64,000 bases of DNA from an uncultured Lachnospiraceae bacterium (GTDB taxonomy: Bacteria > Bacillota > Clostridia > Lachnospirales > Lachnospiraceae), in the NCBI GenBank assembly GCA_949740535.1, contig CATJHO010000145.1, forward strand, positions 24,475 to 88,474, given 5' to 3'. The notes below the pieces were generated by a model, which saw nothing but the letters and a program-made list of their open reading frames with translations, was not told where the DNA came from and made no database searches. The translations under genes were made by a program, and so were the position numbers. Shown here piece by piece: positions 16,008-25,791 of this stretch. Each line of letters begins with the position of its first letter. Within the stretch, counting starts at the first letter, position 1.

Positions 16008-17258
16008 ATGGTAGTGGAACTGATTTCAGTTGGAACAGAACTTTTACTTGGAAACATTGTGAATACCAATGCGGCATATCTTTCAGAAAAGTGTGCCGAA
16101 CTGGGCCTTTCCCTTTATTACCAGACGGTAGTGGGAGACAATCAAGAACGGCTGGATGAGACTTTAAAGCTGGCTCTTGGGCGCTCGGATGTGGTGATCC
16201 TGGGGGGAGGCCTGGGTCCCACGCAGGATGATTTGACAAAAGAGGCCGCGGCCCGTACGCTTGGAAAACAGCTGGTGGAGGATGCCCATACCCGCAGGCG
16301 CATTGAGGGCTGGTTCCAGACCAGGGGTATTACAGAGATTACAGAAAATAACTGGAAGCAGGCTCTGGTTCCAGAGGGGGCAGTGGTTGTTGACAATGAC
16401 AACGGCACGGCGCCCGGCCTGATTTTGGAGGATAATGGAAAAACAGTAATTCTTCTTCCGGGACCGCCGGGGGAGATGAAGCCTATGTTTGAAAAGGATA
16501 TTTTTCCTTATCTCAATAAAAAGCAGCCGGAAATTATTGTATCGGAGACAATCAAGATCTGCGGCATGGGCGAGAGCCGTGTGGAAAGCATGATTGAAGA
16601 TCTGATTCAGGCCCAGAGCAATCCCACCATTGCCACCTACGCCAAGATCGGAGAAGTCCATCTGCGGCTGACAGCGAAGGCGGAAAATGAGACGGCAGCC
16701 AGGAAACTGATGAAACCCGTGATTCGGGAGCTGAAGGTCCGCTTTGGAGGGCATATTTATACTACAGACGATGCGGTAACGCTGGAGGAGGCAGTGGTTC
16801 AGCTCTTAAAAGAGCAGGAGCTTACGCTGACTACAGTGGAATCCTGTACGGGAGGTCTTTTCACAGGCCGCCTGGTGAATGTACAGGGGGCCTCGGAGGT
16901 ATTGAAGCAGGGATTTATCACCTATTCCAACAAGGCCAAGCGCAAGCTGATCGGTGTGAAGAAGCTGACCCTGAAGGAGTTTGGAGCCGTCAGCAGTAAG
17001 ACTGCCAAGGAGATGGCAAAGGGAGCCATCTTAACCACCGGATCCGATGTGGCTGTTTCCATTACCGGAATTGCAGGTCCGGATGGGGGCACAGATGAAA
17101 AACCTGTGGGACTGGTTTATATTGGGGTTTCAGTGAAGGGTAATATGCGGGTGGAGGAATATCATTTCACCGGAAACCGGATGAAGATTCGGGAGAGTGC
17201 TGTGGTTGCGGCCCTGACACTGCTGCGTACCAGCATTCTGGAGACCATTAAGTTTTAG
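16008..17258 (+). CDS. cinA: CinA family protein (NMN deamidase / competence-damage type)
   Basis: 416 residues with both standard domains. The N-terminal MoaB/MogA-like COG1058 domain (about 1-170) shows ELISVGTELLLGNIVNTNAAYLS and ILGGGLGPTQDDLTKEA. The C-terminal CinA domain (about 255-412) shows TTVESCTGGLFTGRLVNVQGAS and SITGIAGPDGGTDEKPVG. In other bacteria the C-terminal domain deamidates nicotinamide mononucleotide to nicotinate mononucleotide, and the N-terminal one hydrolyses ADP-ribose; both are probable here. recA, which often follows cinA in Firmicutes, is absent and the dUTPase gene takes its place. Confidence 0.93.
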   Translation: MVVELISVGTELLLGNIVNTNAAYLSEKCAELGLSLYYQTVVGDNQERLDETLKLALGRSDVVILGGGLGPTQDDLTKEAAARTLGKQLVEDAHTRRRIEGWFQTRGITEITENNWKQALVPEGAVVVDNDNGTAPGLILEDNGKTVILLPGPPGEMKPMFEKDIFPYLNKKQPEIIVSETIKICGMGESRVESMIEDLIQAQSNPTIATYAKIGEVHLRLTAKAENETAARKLMKPVIRELKVRFGGHIYTTDDAVTLEEAVVQLLKEQELTLTTVESCTGGLFTGRLVNVQGASEVLKQGFITYSNKAKRKLIGVKKLTLKEFGAVSSKTAKEMAKGAILTTGSDVAVSITGIAGPDGGTDEKPVGLVYIGVSVKGNMRVEEYHFTGNRMKIRESAVVAALTLLRTSILETIKF

Positions 17259-17306
17259 CAGCCCTTGGGCAGCACGGTACTGAACAGGGATAAGGAGCGG
17301 TTAATT

Positions 17307-17753
17307 ATGCCGGAACAGAAGAAAACCATACGGATTAAATATTTTACAGATAAAATAGAAAGACTGGCTTATATTGACGGAAAGTCAGACTGGATTGATC
17401 TGCGGTGCGCAGAGGAAGTTATTATGAAGGCCGGGGAATTCCGGCTGATTCCTCTGGGAATTGCCATGGAGCTTCCGGCAGGTTATGAGGCTCATGTGGT
17501 TCCCCGCAGCAGCACCTTTAAAAACTTTGGCATTATTCAGACCAATCATATGGGCATTATTGATGAGACTTACTGTGGGGATCAGGATCAGTGGTTTATG
17601 CCGGCTTATGCCCTGCGGGATACAGAGATTCATATAAACGACCGCATCTGTCAGTTCCGGATTATGGAACATCAGCCAGAGCTTCTGTTTAAAGAGACAA
17701 AAGCGCTTGGAAATGCAGACAGAGGCGGATTTGGCAGTACCGGAAAGGCGTGA
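17307..17753 (+). CDS. dut: dUTPase-like trimeric nucleotidohydrolase
   Basis: 148 residues from ATG 17307, behind AAGGAGCGG; the track start at 17265 has no ribosome site. The trimeric dUTPase motifs are recognisable in order: motif 1 [10 protein letters not shown], motif 2 PRSSTFKN, motif 3 [10 protein letters not shown], motif 4 RICQFRI and motif 5 RGGFGSTG. Motifs 2 and 3 depart from the textbook PRSGLA and DYRGE forms, so substrate preference for dUTP is likely but not certain (dCTP deaminases share the fold). It sits between cinA and ppx in one operon. Confidence 0.82.
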   Translation: MPEQKKTIRIKYFTDKIERLAYIDGKSDWIDLRCAEEVIMKAGEFRLIPLGIAMELPAGYEAHVVPRSSTFKNFGIIQTNHMGIIDETYCGDQDQWFMPAYALRDTEIHINDRICQFRIMEHQPELLFKETKALGNADRGGFGSTGKA

Positions 17754-17757
17754 GAAT

Positions 17758-19296
17758 ATGCAGATAATAACATTTGCAGCAATTGATATTGGTTCCTACG
17801 AGGTGGGAATGAAGATTCTGGAGCTGGTTCCCAAAAGCGGCATCCGGGAGATTGATTATATACGTCACGGCATTGAGCTTGGAAGAGATGCCTATACCAG
17901 AGGAAAAATCGGCAATGAAATGCTGGAAGAGCTGTGTAAGGTTCTGGAGGATTTCACCCGGATTATGAAAGCGTATCAGGTGGATGATTACCGGGCCTGT
18001 GCCACCAGCGCTATCCGGGAGACCAGCAACTGCCTGCTGATACTGGACAAGATCCGTGTGCGCACGGGTCTGGAGGTAGAGGTTTTAAGCAATTCAGAGC
18101 AGCGGTTCCTGGGCTACAAGTCCATTGCTTCCAATGAAGAGTCTTTCCAGAAAATTATTCAGAAGGGAACAGCCATTGTGGATGTGGGCGGGGGAAGTGT
18201 TCAGATTTCCCTCTTTGACAAGGACGCTCTGGTATCTACACAGAATATGCGTCTGGGAACCATGCGGATTCGGGAGCGCCTGGCAGAGGTGGAGAGCCGT
18301 ACCAATCATTTTGGAGATGTGATCGAAGAAATGATCAACAATGAGCTGAAAAGCTATAAGCGGCTGTACTTAAAGGATCGTGAGATTAAAAACATGATTC
18401 TGGTGGGAGACTATATTACCCAGTTTATGAACCGGAATGGTCAGGGGCACAGTCTGATGCTTGACCGGGAGGAGTATTTTCAGCTGTATCGTGAGATTAT
18501 CACCCGGACTCCCCAGGAGATGGTTCAGAGAATGGGGATGGTTTCGGAGAATGTATCCCTGATTATGCCGGCCATGATCATTTACAAGCGTTTTATTGAA
18601 GAGACCGGGGCCGAAACGATCTGGATTCCGGGCCTTAACCTGGGGGATGGTCTGGCCTATGACTATGCAGAGCGCAAAAAGATTTTTAAATCCAGCCACA
18701 ATTTTGAAAATGATATTGTGGAGGCAGCCAAAAATATTGCCAAGCGTTACCAGAGCAATAAGACCCATCTGGCGGGAACGGAATACCTGGCCCTTACTAT
18801 CTTTGACAAGATGAAGCGGATTCATGGCATGGGAAGACGGGAGCGTCTGCTTCTGCAGATTGCCGTGCTGCTTCATGACTGTGGCAAGTATATCAGTATG
18901 AACCGTACGGCAGAGTGTTCCTATGAGATTGTCATGTCTACGGAGATCATCGGGCTTTCCCACCGGGAGCGTGAGATTATCGCCAGTGCTATCCGGTTTA
19001 ATACGGAAGAATTTGTTTCCTTTGAGGAATTTGCATTTGGCTCCAGTCTGGATCGTCAGGATTATCTTCTGACAGCCAAGATAAGCGCCATTTTACGAGT
19101 GGCCAATTCGATGGACCGCAGCCACAACCAGAAGTTTAAGAATGTAAAAGTTACCTTAAGAGAGCGGGAGCTTCTGGTGGTGGTAGACACGGTGGAGGAC
19201 ATCACCTTAGAGCAGGGGCTGTTTTCCCACAAGGCAGAGTTTTTCGAGACAATTTTCAGTATCCGGCCAGTGATCCGGCAGAAAAGGCAGGTGTAG
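17758..19296 (+). CDS. ppx: Exopolyphosphatase / Ppx-GppA family with HD domain
   Basis: 512 residues from ATG 17758. The ORF-track start (17707) lies inside dut; 17758 follows GAAAGGCG and begins like the family. The ASKHA-fold phosphatase (about 1-310) has the two nucleotide/phosphate motifs AAIDIGSYEVGMKIL and AIVDVGGGSVQISLF. The C-terminal HD domain (about 325-500) shows LLHDCGKYIS. The enzyme degrades polyphosphate or pppGpp. It is followed three bases later by polyphosphate kinase, so synthesis and breakdown enzymes are encoded as a pair. Confidence 0.93.
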   Translation: MQIITFAAIDIGSYEVGMKILELVPKSGIREIDYIRHGIELGRDAYTRGKIGNEMLEELCKVLEDFTRIMKAYQVDDYRACATSAIRETSNCLLILDKIRVRTGLEVEVLSNSEQRFLGYKSIASNEESFQKIIQKGTAIVDVGGGSVQISLFDKDALVSTQNMRLGTMRIRERLAEVESRTNHFGDVIEEMINNELKSYKRLYLKDREIKNMILVGDYITQFMNRNGQGHSLMLDREEYFQLYREIITRTPQEMVQRMGMVSENVSLIMPAMIIYKRFIEETGAETIWIPGLNLGDGLAYDYAERKKIFKSSHNFENDIVEAAKNIAKRYQSNKTHLAGTEYLALTIFDKMKRIHGMGRRERLLLQIAVLLHDCGKYISMNRTAECSYEIVMSTEIIGLSHREREIIASAIRFNTEEFVSFEEFAFGSSLDRQDYLLTAKISAILRVANSMDRSHNQKFKNVKVTLRERELLVVVDTVEDITLEQGLFSHKAEFFETIFSIRPVIRQKRQV

Positions 19297-19299
19297 GAG

Positions 19300-21429
19300 A
19301 TGGAGAAGAAAGAATTTACCAAGAGTGAGTATTACCGGAATAGGGAGCTTTCCTGGCTGGCCTTTAATGAGCGGGTGCTCAGCGAGGCCAGAGACAAGAA
19401 TATTCCTCTTTTTGAGCGCCTCAAATTTTTGAGTATTACAGCTTCCAATCTGGATGAATTTTTTATGATCCGGGTGGCGTCCTTGAAGGATATGGTTCAT
19501 GCCAAGTACACCAAGAAAGATATTGCAGGACTTACGCCTCAGGAACAGCTGGATGAGATCATTAAAGTGACCAGAGAAATGGTGGGCGCCCAGTATTCTG
19601 CCTATTCCCGTTCCCTTCTGCCGCTTTTGCGGCAGCATGGGCTCTCGGTGGTGCAGGAGCATGAGGATTTGGACGAGGAGCAGGGCAGATATGCAGATCG
19701 GTATTTCCGGGAAAATGTCTATCCGGTGCTGACGCCCATGGCGGTGGATTCTTCCAGGCCCTTCCCTCTGATCCGCAATAAGTCTTTGAATATCGGCGCT
19801 CTGCTGTCCAAGAAGAACGAGAAGACAGAAGAGCTGGAATTTGCCACGGTACAGGTACCTTCCGTGCTTCCCAGGATTGTGCGTCTGCCGGATGCCAAGG
19901 ATGGGACGAAGGTTGTGATCCTTCTGGAAGAAATCATTGAGCGGAATATGCAGCAACTGTTTTTAAGCTATAACATTGTCTGCGCGCATCCCTATCGTCT
20001 GATGCGCAATGCAGATTTGACCATTGATGAGGATGATGCTTCGGATCTGCTAAAGGAGATTCAGAAACAGCTGAAAAAGCGCCAGTGGGGCGAGGCCATC
20101 CGCCTGGAAGTGGAAGACAAGATGGATAAGCGTCTCTTAAAGCTTCTGCGTAAAGAGCTGAATATCAAGGAAGACTCCATTTTCAAGATCAGCGGCCCTC
20201 TGGACTTAACCTTTTTGATGAAAATGTACGGCATGGATGGTTTTGAGGCTTTGAAGTATCCCAAGCATGTGCCGGCTGCCGTGAAAGAACTTCCGGCAGA
20301 CTGTGATATTTTTGAGGAGCTGCGCAAGGGGGATGTACTGCTTCACCATCCCTACCAAACCTTTGATCCGGTGGTAAAGTTTGTGCGGGATGCGGCGTCA
20401 GATCCCAAGGTGCTGGCCATTAAGCAGACCCTGTACCGGGTCAGCGGCAATTCTCCCATTATCGCGGCTCTGGCCCAGGCAGCGGAGAATGGCAAGCAGG
20501 TGTCGGTTCTGGTGGAGCTGAAGGCCCGGTTTGACGAGGAGAACAACATTCTCTGGGCCAAAATGCTGGAGAAAGCGGGATGCCATGTGATTTATGGCCT
20601 GGTGGGGCTGAAAACCCACAGCAAGATCACGCTGGTAGTGCGCCGGGAGGATGACGGGATCCGCCGGTATGTACACCTGGGAACCGGCAATTACAACGAT
20701 TCCACTGCCAAGCTGTATACCGATCTGGGGTTAATGACCTGTTCGGCGCCTATCGGGGAGGATGCCACGGCGGTCTTTAATATGCTGTCCGGTTATTCAG
20801 AGCCAGTAGGGTGGAATAAGCTTTCCCTGGCGCCTATCTGGTTAAAAGAACGCTTCCTGCAGCTGATCCGCAGAGAGCAGGAGCATGCAGTTATGGGAGA
20901 AAAGGGACATATTATGGCGAAGATGAATTCTCTGTGCGATCCCGATGTGATAGCAGCGCTTTATGAGGCCTCTGCGGCAGGGGTGAAGATTGATCTTCTG
21001 ATTCGCGGAATCTGCTGCCTGAAGGTGGGAATTGCGGGTGTCAGCGAGCATATTTCCGTACGGTCGATTGTAGGGAATTTTCTGGAGCACAGCCGGATCT
21101 TTTACTTTCATAATGGAGGGCAGGAGGAGGTTTACTGCGCCAGCTCTGACTGGATGCCCAGGAATCTGGAGAAGCGGGTGGAGATACTCTTCCCCATTGA
21201 ACAGGAACAGCTGAAAAAGGAAGTGATTCATATTCTGGATATAGAATTTCAGGATAATGTGAAGGCTCATCTGCTGCAGAGTGATGACACCTATGTGAAG
21301 GCAGATCGGAGAGGAAAGGTGTCTGTAAGCTCACAGGATTACTTTGTTGAGGAAGCCAGAGAAAAGGCAAAAACCCAGAGCCAGGGATTTACCGGCCGGG
21401 TGTTTATTCCGGAGGAGCCGATAGAGTAA
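19300..21429 (+). CDS. ppk1: Polyphosphate kinase PPK1
   Basis: 709 residues, full-length PPK1, which polymerises inorganic polyphosphate from ATP. The N-terminal helical domain begins with YYRNRELSWLAFNERVLSEA and SITASNLDEFFMIRVASLKD. The two phospholipase-D-like C domains carry the catalytic histidine in GLKTHSKITLVVRR and the motif RRYVHLGTGNYND. GTAGGAG overlaps the end of ppx. PolyP-linked genes upstream (ppx) and CotH kinases downstream suggest a phosphate or stress and sporulation context. Confidence 0.96.
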   Translation: MEKKEFTKSEYYRNRELSWLAFNERVLSEARDKNIPLFERLKFLSITASNLDEFFMIRVASLKDMVHAKYTKKDIAGLTPQEQLDEIIKVTREMVGAQYSAYSRSLLPLLRQHGLSVVQEHEDLDEEQGRYADRYFRENVYPVLTPMAVDSSRPFPLIRNKSLNIGALLSKKNEKTEELEFATVQVPSVLPRIVRLPDAKDGTKVVILLEEIIERNMQQLFLSYNIVCAHPYRLMRNADLTIDEDDASDLLKEIQKQLKKRQWGEAIRLEVEDKMDKRLLKLLRKELNIKEDSIFKISGPLDLTFLMKMYGMDGFEALKYPKHVPAAVKELPADCDIFEELRKGDVLLHHPYQTFDPVVKFVRDAASDPKVLAIKQTLYRVSGNSPIIAALAQAAENGKQVSVLVELKARFDEENNILWAKMLEKAGCHVIYGLVGLKTHSKITLVVRREDDGIRRYVHLGTGNYNDSTAKLYTDLGLMTCSAPIGEDATAVFNMLSGYSEPVGWNKLSLAPIWLKERFLQLIRREQEHAVMGEKGHIMAKMNSLCDPDVIAALYEASAAGVKIDLLIRGICCLKVGIAGVSEHISVRSIVGNFLEHSRIFYFHNGGQEEVYCASSDWMPRNLEKRVEILFPIEQEQLKKEVIHILDIEFQDNVKAHLLQSDDTYVKADRRGKVSVSSQDYFVEEAREKAKTQSQGFTGRVFIPEEPIE

Positions 21430-21448
21430 AGGGGTTGAAATTGACAGC

Positions 21449-23278
21449 ATGAAGCGCATACATTCGCTTCTGATAGGTGTAATAAGCATCATGATACTGG
21501 CGGCTTCCGTTTCCGTTTCGGAAGCGTTCCGGCAGCAAAGGGAGGCGGAAAAAGCCTTTGAGGATAAGTTCTGCCTGGTCTTTGAGGGAGAAAGGATCCG
21601 TCCGTGGGAGCAGGAGGGGACCGTGTATTTTTTCCTGCCCTCTCATTTCACATGGGAAAATACAAGTCTGGAGGTTTTAGACGGCGAACTTCAGATTGAC
21701 GGCGGGGTCGTGAATTCCTCTGATTTTGTGCAGTATGAGACAGACAGAACCTACGACTACTCCTTCACCAGGAAGAAGAAATCCTATGAGGGAAAGCTTA
21801 CCTTTTTACAGTCTGCCAATATTGGAAGCATCTATATTGAGACAGAAAGCGGTTCTATGGATCAGGTAGATCGGGATAAGAAGCACAAGGAACAGGGACA
21901 GATTTTGGTCAAAGACCCAAGGGGAGGTATTTCTTACCGGGGGCCTTTCCTCTCTATAAAAAGCAGGGGAAATTCCACCTGGGAAACAGAAAAGAAATCA
22001 TATTCTTTGAAGCTTCCCAATCCGGTGGATTTTTTCGCTATGGGTGAGGCAGGAAACTGGGTGCTCTTAAGCAATGTGCTGGATGGAAACAAGCTGCAGA
22101 ACAAGCTGTGCTTTGAGATGGCAGAAGAGTTTGGTCTTGCCTATACGCCAAAGGGAGAATGGGTGGATCTCTATCTGAACGGCCGGTATTGGGGAAACTA
22201 TCTTTTGTGTGAAAAGATTGAGGTGGGAGAGAACCGGGTGGAGATTACGGATCTGGAAGAGGAGACAAAGCAGCTGAACGGCCGGCTGCAGGATCTGGAA
22301 ACCTATGATACAGGCACCCGCAAGGGAGTTCTGGCATCTCAGAACCCGGAGGACATCAGCGGCGGTTATCTGATTGAAAAGGACAGCTACTATGACAGTG
22401 TCAGCGGATTTGTGACAGAAGATGGGAATCTCTTTTCCCTTAAATCGCCGCAGTATGCTACGCGGGAACAGATAGATTATGTGGCTGGTTATATTCAGCA
22501 GATTGAGAACCGGATTCTTGCAAAGGATAAGGATTTGTTTCAGTACATTGATCTGGATTCCTTTGTGCGCAGATATCTGCTGGACGAAACCGTGCTGAAT
22601 TACGATTTTGGTGTTACCAGCATGTATTTTTATAAAGATCGGAACAGCCAGATGCTGTATGCAGGGCCGGTATGGGATTATGACACCTGTATGGGGACCG
22701 GCATTTTCAGTACTTCCAAGGTTCTGGCGGCCTTAGATATCCGGGACCATCGGGGAGCGGGGAGTATCAGCTGGTATCCCTGTCTTTATGAAAACGAAAC
22801 CTTTTACCAGGAGACAGTTACGGCTTACCGCCAGTTTGTGAGACCCTATATTTTAAGCATGATAGAGCCAGGCGGGAAGATTGATCAGAGCGCGGAAAGG
22901 ATCCGTTCATCTATCCAAATGGACAAGACCCGCTGGTCTTACCGGGAAATCGGCATTGGGCATTACGAAAGTTTTGATAACAATGTACGGTATATGAAGT
23001 ATTTTCTGGGAAGAAGACTCCGTTTTCTGGATCAGCAGTGGCTGGGTGAGGATAATCGTTATGAGGAAGCAGGAACAGGAGAAATCCACCAGGTAACTTT
23101 TGCAGGTGCGGAAAGAACAGAGGTGGTGGAAGTTCCGGACGGCGAGGTGATGCTGGCAGCTCCGGATCACCTTCTGAAGGAAGGGGAAAAATGGTATAAC
23201 CGGCAGGATCGGAGAGCCTGGAATACAGAACTTCCAATTTATGAAGATATGGTCTTTGAGGCAGGGAGCGGAACATAG
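21449..23278 (+). CDS. CotH-family kinase, first of two tandem paralogs
   Basis: 609 residues. An N-terminal hydrophobic segment (about 5-24) serves as signal or anchor. A beta-rich domain (about 40-150) precedes the CotH kinase-like domain (about 155-540). Family motifs: SRGNSTWETEKKSYSLKL with the likely nucleotide-binding Lys, WVDLYLNGRYWGNYLLCEKIE, and the metal-binding AGPVWDYDTCMG. In Bacillus, CotH phosphorylates spore coat proteins; here the exported form and unknown partners leave the target open. The start is ATG 21449, since earlier in-frame starts are blocked; AAAGGGG lies upstream at a longish spacing. It starts 20 bp after ppk1, probably the same transcript. Confidence 0.88.
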   Translation: MKRIHSLLIGVISIMILAASVSVSEAFRQQREAEKAFEDKFCLVFEGERIRPWEQEGTVYFFLPSHFTWENTSLEVLDGELQIDGGVVNSSDFVQYETDRTYDYSFTRKKKSYEGKLTFLQSANIGSIYIETESGSMDQVDRDKKHKEQGQILVKDPRGGISYRGPFLSIKSRGNSTWETEKKSYSLKLPNPVDFFAMGEAGNWVLLSNVLDGNKLQNKLCFEMAEEFGLAYTPKGEWVDLYLNGRYWGNYLLCEKIEVGENRVEITDLEEETKQLNGRLQDLETYDTGTRKGVLASQNPEDISGGYLIEKDSYYDSVSGFVTEDGNLFSLKSPQYATREQIDYVAGYIQQIENRILAKDKDLFQYIDLDSFVRRYLLDETVLNYDFGVTSMYFYKDRNSQMLYAGPVWDYDTCMGTGIFSTSKVLAALDIRDHRGAGSISWYPCLYENETFYQETVTAYRQFVRPYILSMIEPGGKIDQSAERIRSSIQMDKTRWSYREIGIGHYESFDNNVRYMKYFLGRRLRFLDQQWLGEDNRYEEAGTGEIHQVTFAGAERTEVVEVPDGEVMLAAPDHLLKEGEKWYNRQDRRAWNTELPIYEDMVFEAGSGT

Positions 23279-23302
23279 GTTAGAAAGAGGGGGAACATAA
23301 GG

Positions 23303-25144
23303 ATGAGGCGGGTATATTCAATTCTCGCAGGATTGGTAAGTGTTGTATTGCTGACTGCTTTTATTCATGTTTCAGAAGCTGAAATGGACAGCGTAGAAGC
23401 TGTGAAGGATCAGGAAGGGGAGTTTTTTCTTGTTTATGAGGAGGTAAACATCCGTCCCTGGGAGAAGGACGGAACCCTTTATTTTTTCCTGCCTTCCTAT
23501 TTCCAGTGGGAGAAGGCGCAGTTTGAGGTTTTGCGGGGAGAACTGGAGATTGCCGGAGAGGCAGTAGAGTCTTTCACAGATACGGTTCCTTATGAATTTG
23601 AAAAGGATTATGAGTACTGTTTTATTCAGAAGGAAAAAGAGAACAGAGGAACCCTGCAGTTTCTGAAATCTGCCAATGTGGGAGCGGTTTACATAGAGAC
23701 TGAGAGCGGCTCAATGGAAGAGGTGGATGCAGATAAGAGGTACCAGGAGCGGGGATTGATACTGGTGAAGGATGAGGAAGGGGAGACGTTCTATGGCGGT
23801 TTTCTGGACACGATAAAAAGCAGAGGGAATTCTACCTGGGGGACAGAGAAAAAATCTTACACTATTAAGCTCGATAAGCCTGCTGATCTGTTTGGTATGG
23901 GGGAGGCCAGGGGCTGGATTCTTTTGAGCAATGTTCTGGAAGGGAGTAAGCTTCACAATAAAATCTGTCTGGAGATGGCAGCGGATTTTGGACTTACCTA
24001 TACGCCGGAAAGTGAATGGGTGGATCTGTATCTGAATGGCTGGTACTGGGGAAATTATCTGGTATGTGAAAAGATTGAAGTGGGGGAAAACCGTGTAGAT
24101 ATCGAAGATCTGGAGGGAGCGACGAAGCAGCTGAATGGCAGCCTGGAAGACCTGGAGGAATTTGATACAGGAGAACAAAAAGGGGTCCTTGCAACACGAA
24201 ACCCCGAAGATATTACGGGAGGGTATATTATCGAGAAAGATGTTCATGATGACAGCATCAGTGATTTTACCACGGATGATGGAAATCTTTTTCAGCTTAA
24301 GTCGCCCCAATATGCCACACAGGAGCAGGTGGCCTACATATCTGATTATATACAGCAGATAGAGGATATGGTTCTTATACAGGATGAGGCTGTGTTTGAC
24401 TATATTGACTTAGACTCCTTTGTGCATCGATATCTGCTGGACGAATTGGTCTGGAACGGAGATTTTGGGATTAACAGTCTGTTTTTTTATAAAGAGCAGA
24501 ACGATTCTGTTCTGTACGCGGGTCCCGTCTGGGATTACGACGGCTGTCTGGGGAGCAGCAGATTTGCGGGGACAAAGGTTCTGCTGGTTCGGGAAATTGA
24601 AAATTACAAAACAGAAATGGAGAAATGCCTGACCTGGTATCCATATCTCTACGAAAACGAACGGTTTTACAAAGAGACTGTGAATACTTATGAGAAAATG
24701 GTAAGACCTTATATCCTGGAATTGATTCAGGAAGAGACAGGAAAAATTGATCGTTATGCAGAGCATATCCGCCAGTCCGTCCGTTTGGATATGATTCGAT
24801 GGTCTTATTCTGACTATCGGGCAGGGCATTATGAAAGTTTTGATAATAATGTCCGTTATGTCAAGTATTTTCTGGCAAGACGCCTTCGTTTTCTGGATCA
24901 GGAATGGCTGGGAGAGGACAACCGCTATGAACCGGAGGGAACAGGAGAATTGCATCAGGTGACTTTTACAGGGCCTGGCGGAACGGAGATCATAGAGGTG
25001 CTGGATGGGGAAGAGATACTGATTACACCGGAACATCTTCTAGGAGAGGGAGAGTGGTGGTGCGATAAGCGGAACGAAGGCGCTTTGTATCCGGAGCTTC
25101 CCGTCTATGAAGATGTCGTATATTATTCTAAGGACGGAATGTAG
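23303..25144 (+). CDS. CotH-family kinase, second tandem paralog
   Basis: 613 residues, clearly a duplicate of the preceding gene: same signal segment, same opening (FFLVYEEVNIRPWEKDGTLY), same kinase motifs SRGNSTWGTEKKSYTIKL, WVDLYLNGWYWGNYLVCEKIE and AGPVWDYDGCLG, and nearly the same C-terminal block YESFDNNVRYVKYFLARRLRFLDQEWLGEDNRYE. The sequences differ throughout, so the duplication is not recent. Codon third positions look slightly more AT-rich than in the first copy. AGAGGGGGAAC precedes ATG 23303, 24 bp after the first copy. Confidence 0.88.
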   Translation: MRRVYSILAGLVSVVLLTAFIHVSEAEMDSVEAVKDQEGEFFLVYEEVNIRPWEKDGTLYFFLPSYFQWEKAQFEVLRGELEIAGEAVESFTDTVPYEFEKDYEYCFIQKEKENRGTLQFLKSANVGAVYIETESGSMEEVDADKRYQERGLILVKDEEGETFYGGFLDTIKSRGNSTWGTEKKSYTIKLDKPADLFGMGEARGWILLSNVLEGSKLHNKICLEMAADFGLTYTPESEWVDLYLNGWYWGNYLVCEKIEVGENRVDIEDLEGATKQLNGSLEDLEEFDTGEQKGVLATRNPEDITGGYIIEKDVHDDSISDFTTDDGNLFQLKSPQYATQEQVAYISDYIQQIEDMVLIQDEAVFDYIDLDSFVHRYLLDELVWNGDFGINSLFFYKEQNDSVLYAGPVWDYDGCLGSSRFAGTKVLLVREIENYKTEMEKCLTWYPYLYENERFYKETVNTYEKMVRPYILELIQEETGKIDRYAEHIRQSVRLDMIRWSYSDYRAGHYESFDNNVRYVKYFLARRLRFLDQEWLGEDNRYEPEGTGELHQVTFTGPGGTEIIEVLDGEEILITPEHLLGEGEWWCDKRNEGALYPELPVYEDVVYYSKDGM

Positions 25145-25170
25145 ACAGAAGCATCAAATCATAGTATACT
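25142..25170 (+). promoter_or_regulatory. Promoter of the YehR/DUF1307-like lipoprotein gene
   Basis: TAGACA (25142-25147), 17-bp spacer, TATACT (25165-25170), about 50 bp before the start codon. It overlaps the stop codon of the second CotH gene. Confidence 0.65.
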
Positions 25171-25222
25171 TATACCAGGTGTACCAAGCCATAGAGATTT
25201 TGAAACAGAGAGGAAATAAAGA

Positions 25223-25681
25223 ATGAAAAAAACGATAAAGCTTATCACAGCTCTGTGTATGATTCTGACACTGGCCGCATGCGGCAGGACGGAAAAGGTT
25301 ACGTATCGCTCCGAGCATGAGGAGAGCAGCGGCCTGAAGCTGACAGACACCATGACATTGACTGCCAAAAAGGATATGGTTCAGGAGATTAAGGATGTGA
25401 TCGAGATTGACATGTCCGGCCTTGATAAGGAAGAGCAGAAAAAGATGGCAGCTGCGTATAATAAACTGGTGGATCAGTATATGGCTGTGGAAGGAGTGGA
25501 ATGTACCAGCATGGCAGGTACAGGGACATATACCATTTCCATTACCATTGATGCAGAGAGTGAAGCTTTGGAGGAGCTGGCATCCAGAGATATGATTGTG
25601 ATTGAAGGCGAAGGAGGAGCTCTTTCTCTGGAGGCGGTAGGAGCATCTTTGGAGGAGAACGGGTATACCAGGGAGGAGTAA
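25223..25681 (+). CDS. YehR/DUF1307-like lipoprotein
   Basis: 152 residues. The signal peptide ends in the lipobox TLAAC (Cys20). The mature part begins GRTEKVTYRSEHEESSGLKLTDTMTLTAKKDMV and continues with paired helices and a beta-strand (TGTYTISITIDA). This matches the DUF1307 (YehR) lipoprotein pattern, whose function is unknown. It has its own promoter, a good AGAGGAAAT site and a strong terminator, so it is a one-gene unit. Confidence 0.75.
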   Translation: MKKTIKLITALCMILTLAACGRTEKVTYRSEHEESSGLKLTDTMTLTAKKDMVQEIKDVIEIDMSGLDKEEQKKMAAAYNKLVDQYMAVEGVECTSMAGTGTYTISITIDAESEALEELASRDMIVIEGEGGALSLEAVGASLEENGYTREE

Positions 25682-25713
25682 TTGCAGAAAATAAGCAAAT
25701 CATCATAAAGGAC

Positions 25714-25778
25714 GGAACGGACACAGCATAAGCCCTCTGGTTTTCCTATATCCAGAGGGCTTATGCTGTGTCCGTTCC
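25714..25778. terminator. Convergent bidirectional terminator with a perfect 27-bp stem
   Basis: 25714-25740 is the exact reverse complement of 25752-25778 (27 bp), with an 11-nt loop. It lies between the + strand lipoprotein gene and the - strand HAD gene, which ends at 25792. A-rich sequence on the left (CATCATAAAG) and TTCCTGTTTG on the right give weak U-tracts in both directions. Confidence 0.85.
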
Positions 25779-25791
25779 TGTTTGCCGGCTG

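Noticed and set aside
21449-25144. Tandem CotH genes as an assembly duplication
   Set aside because: The two proteins differ at many positions over their full length and the intergenic regions are different, so they are true paralogs.
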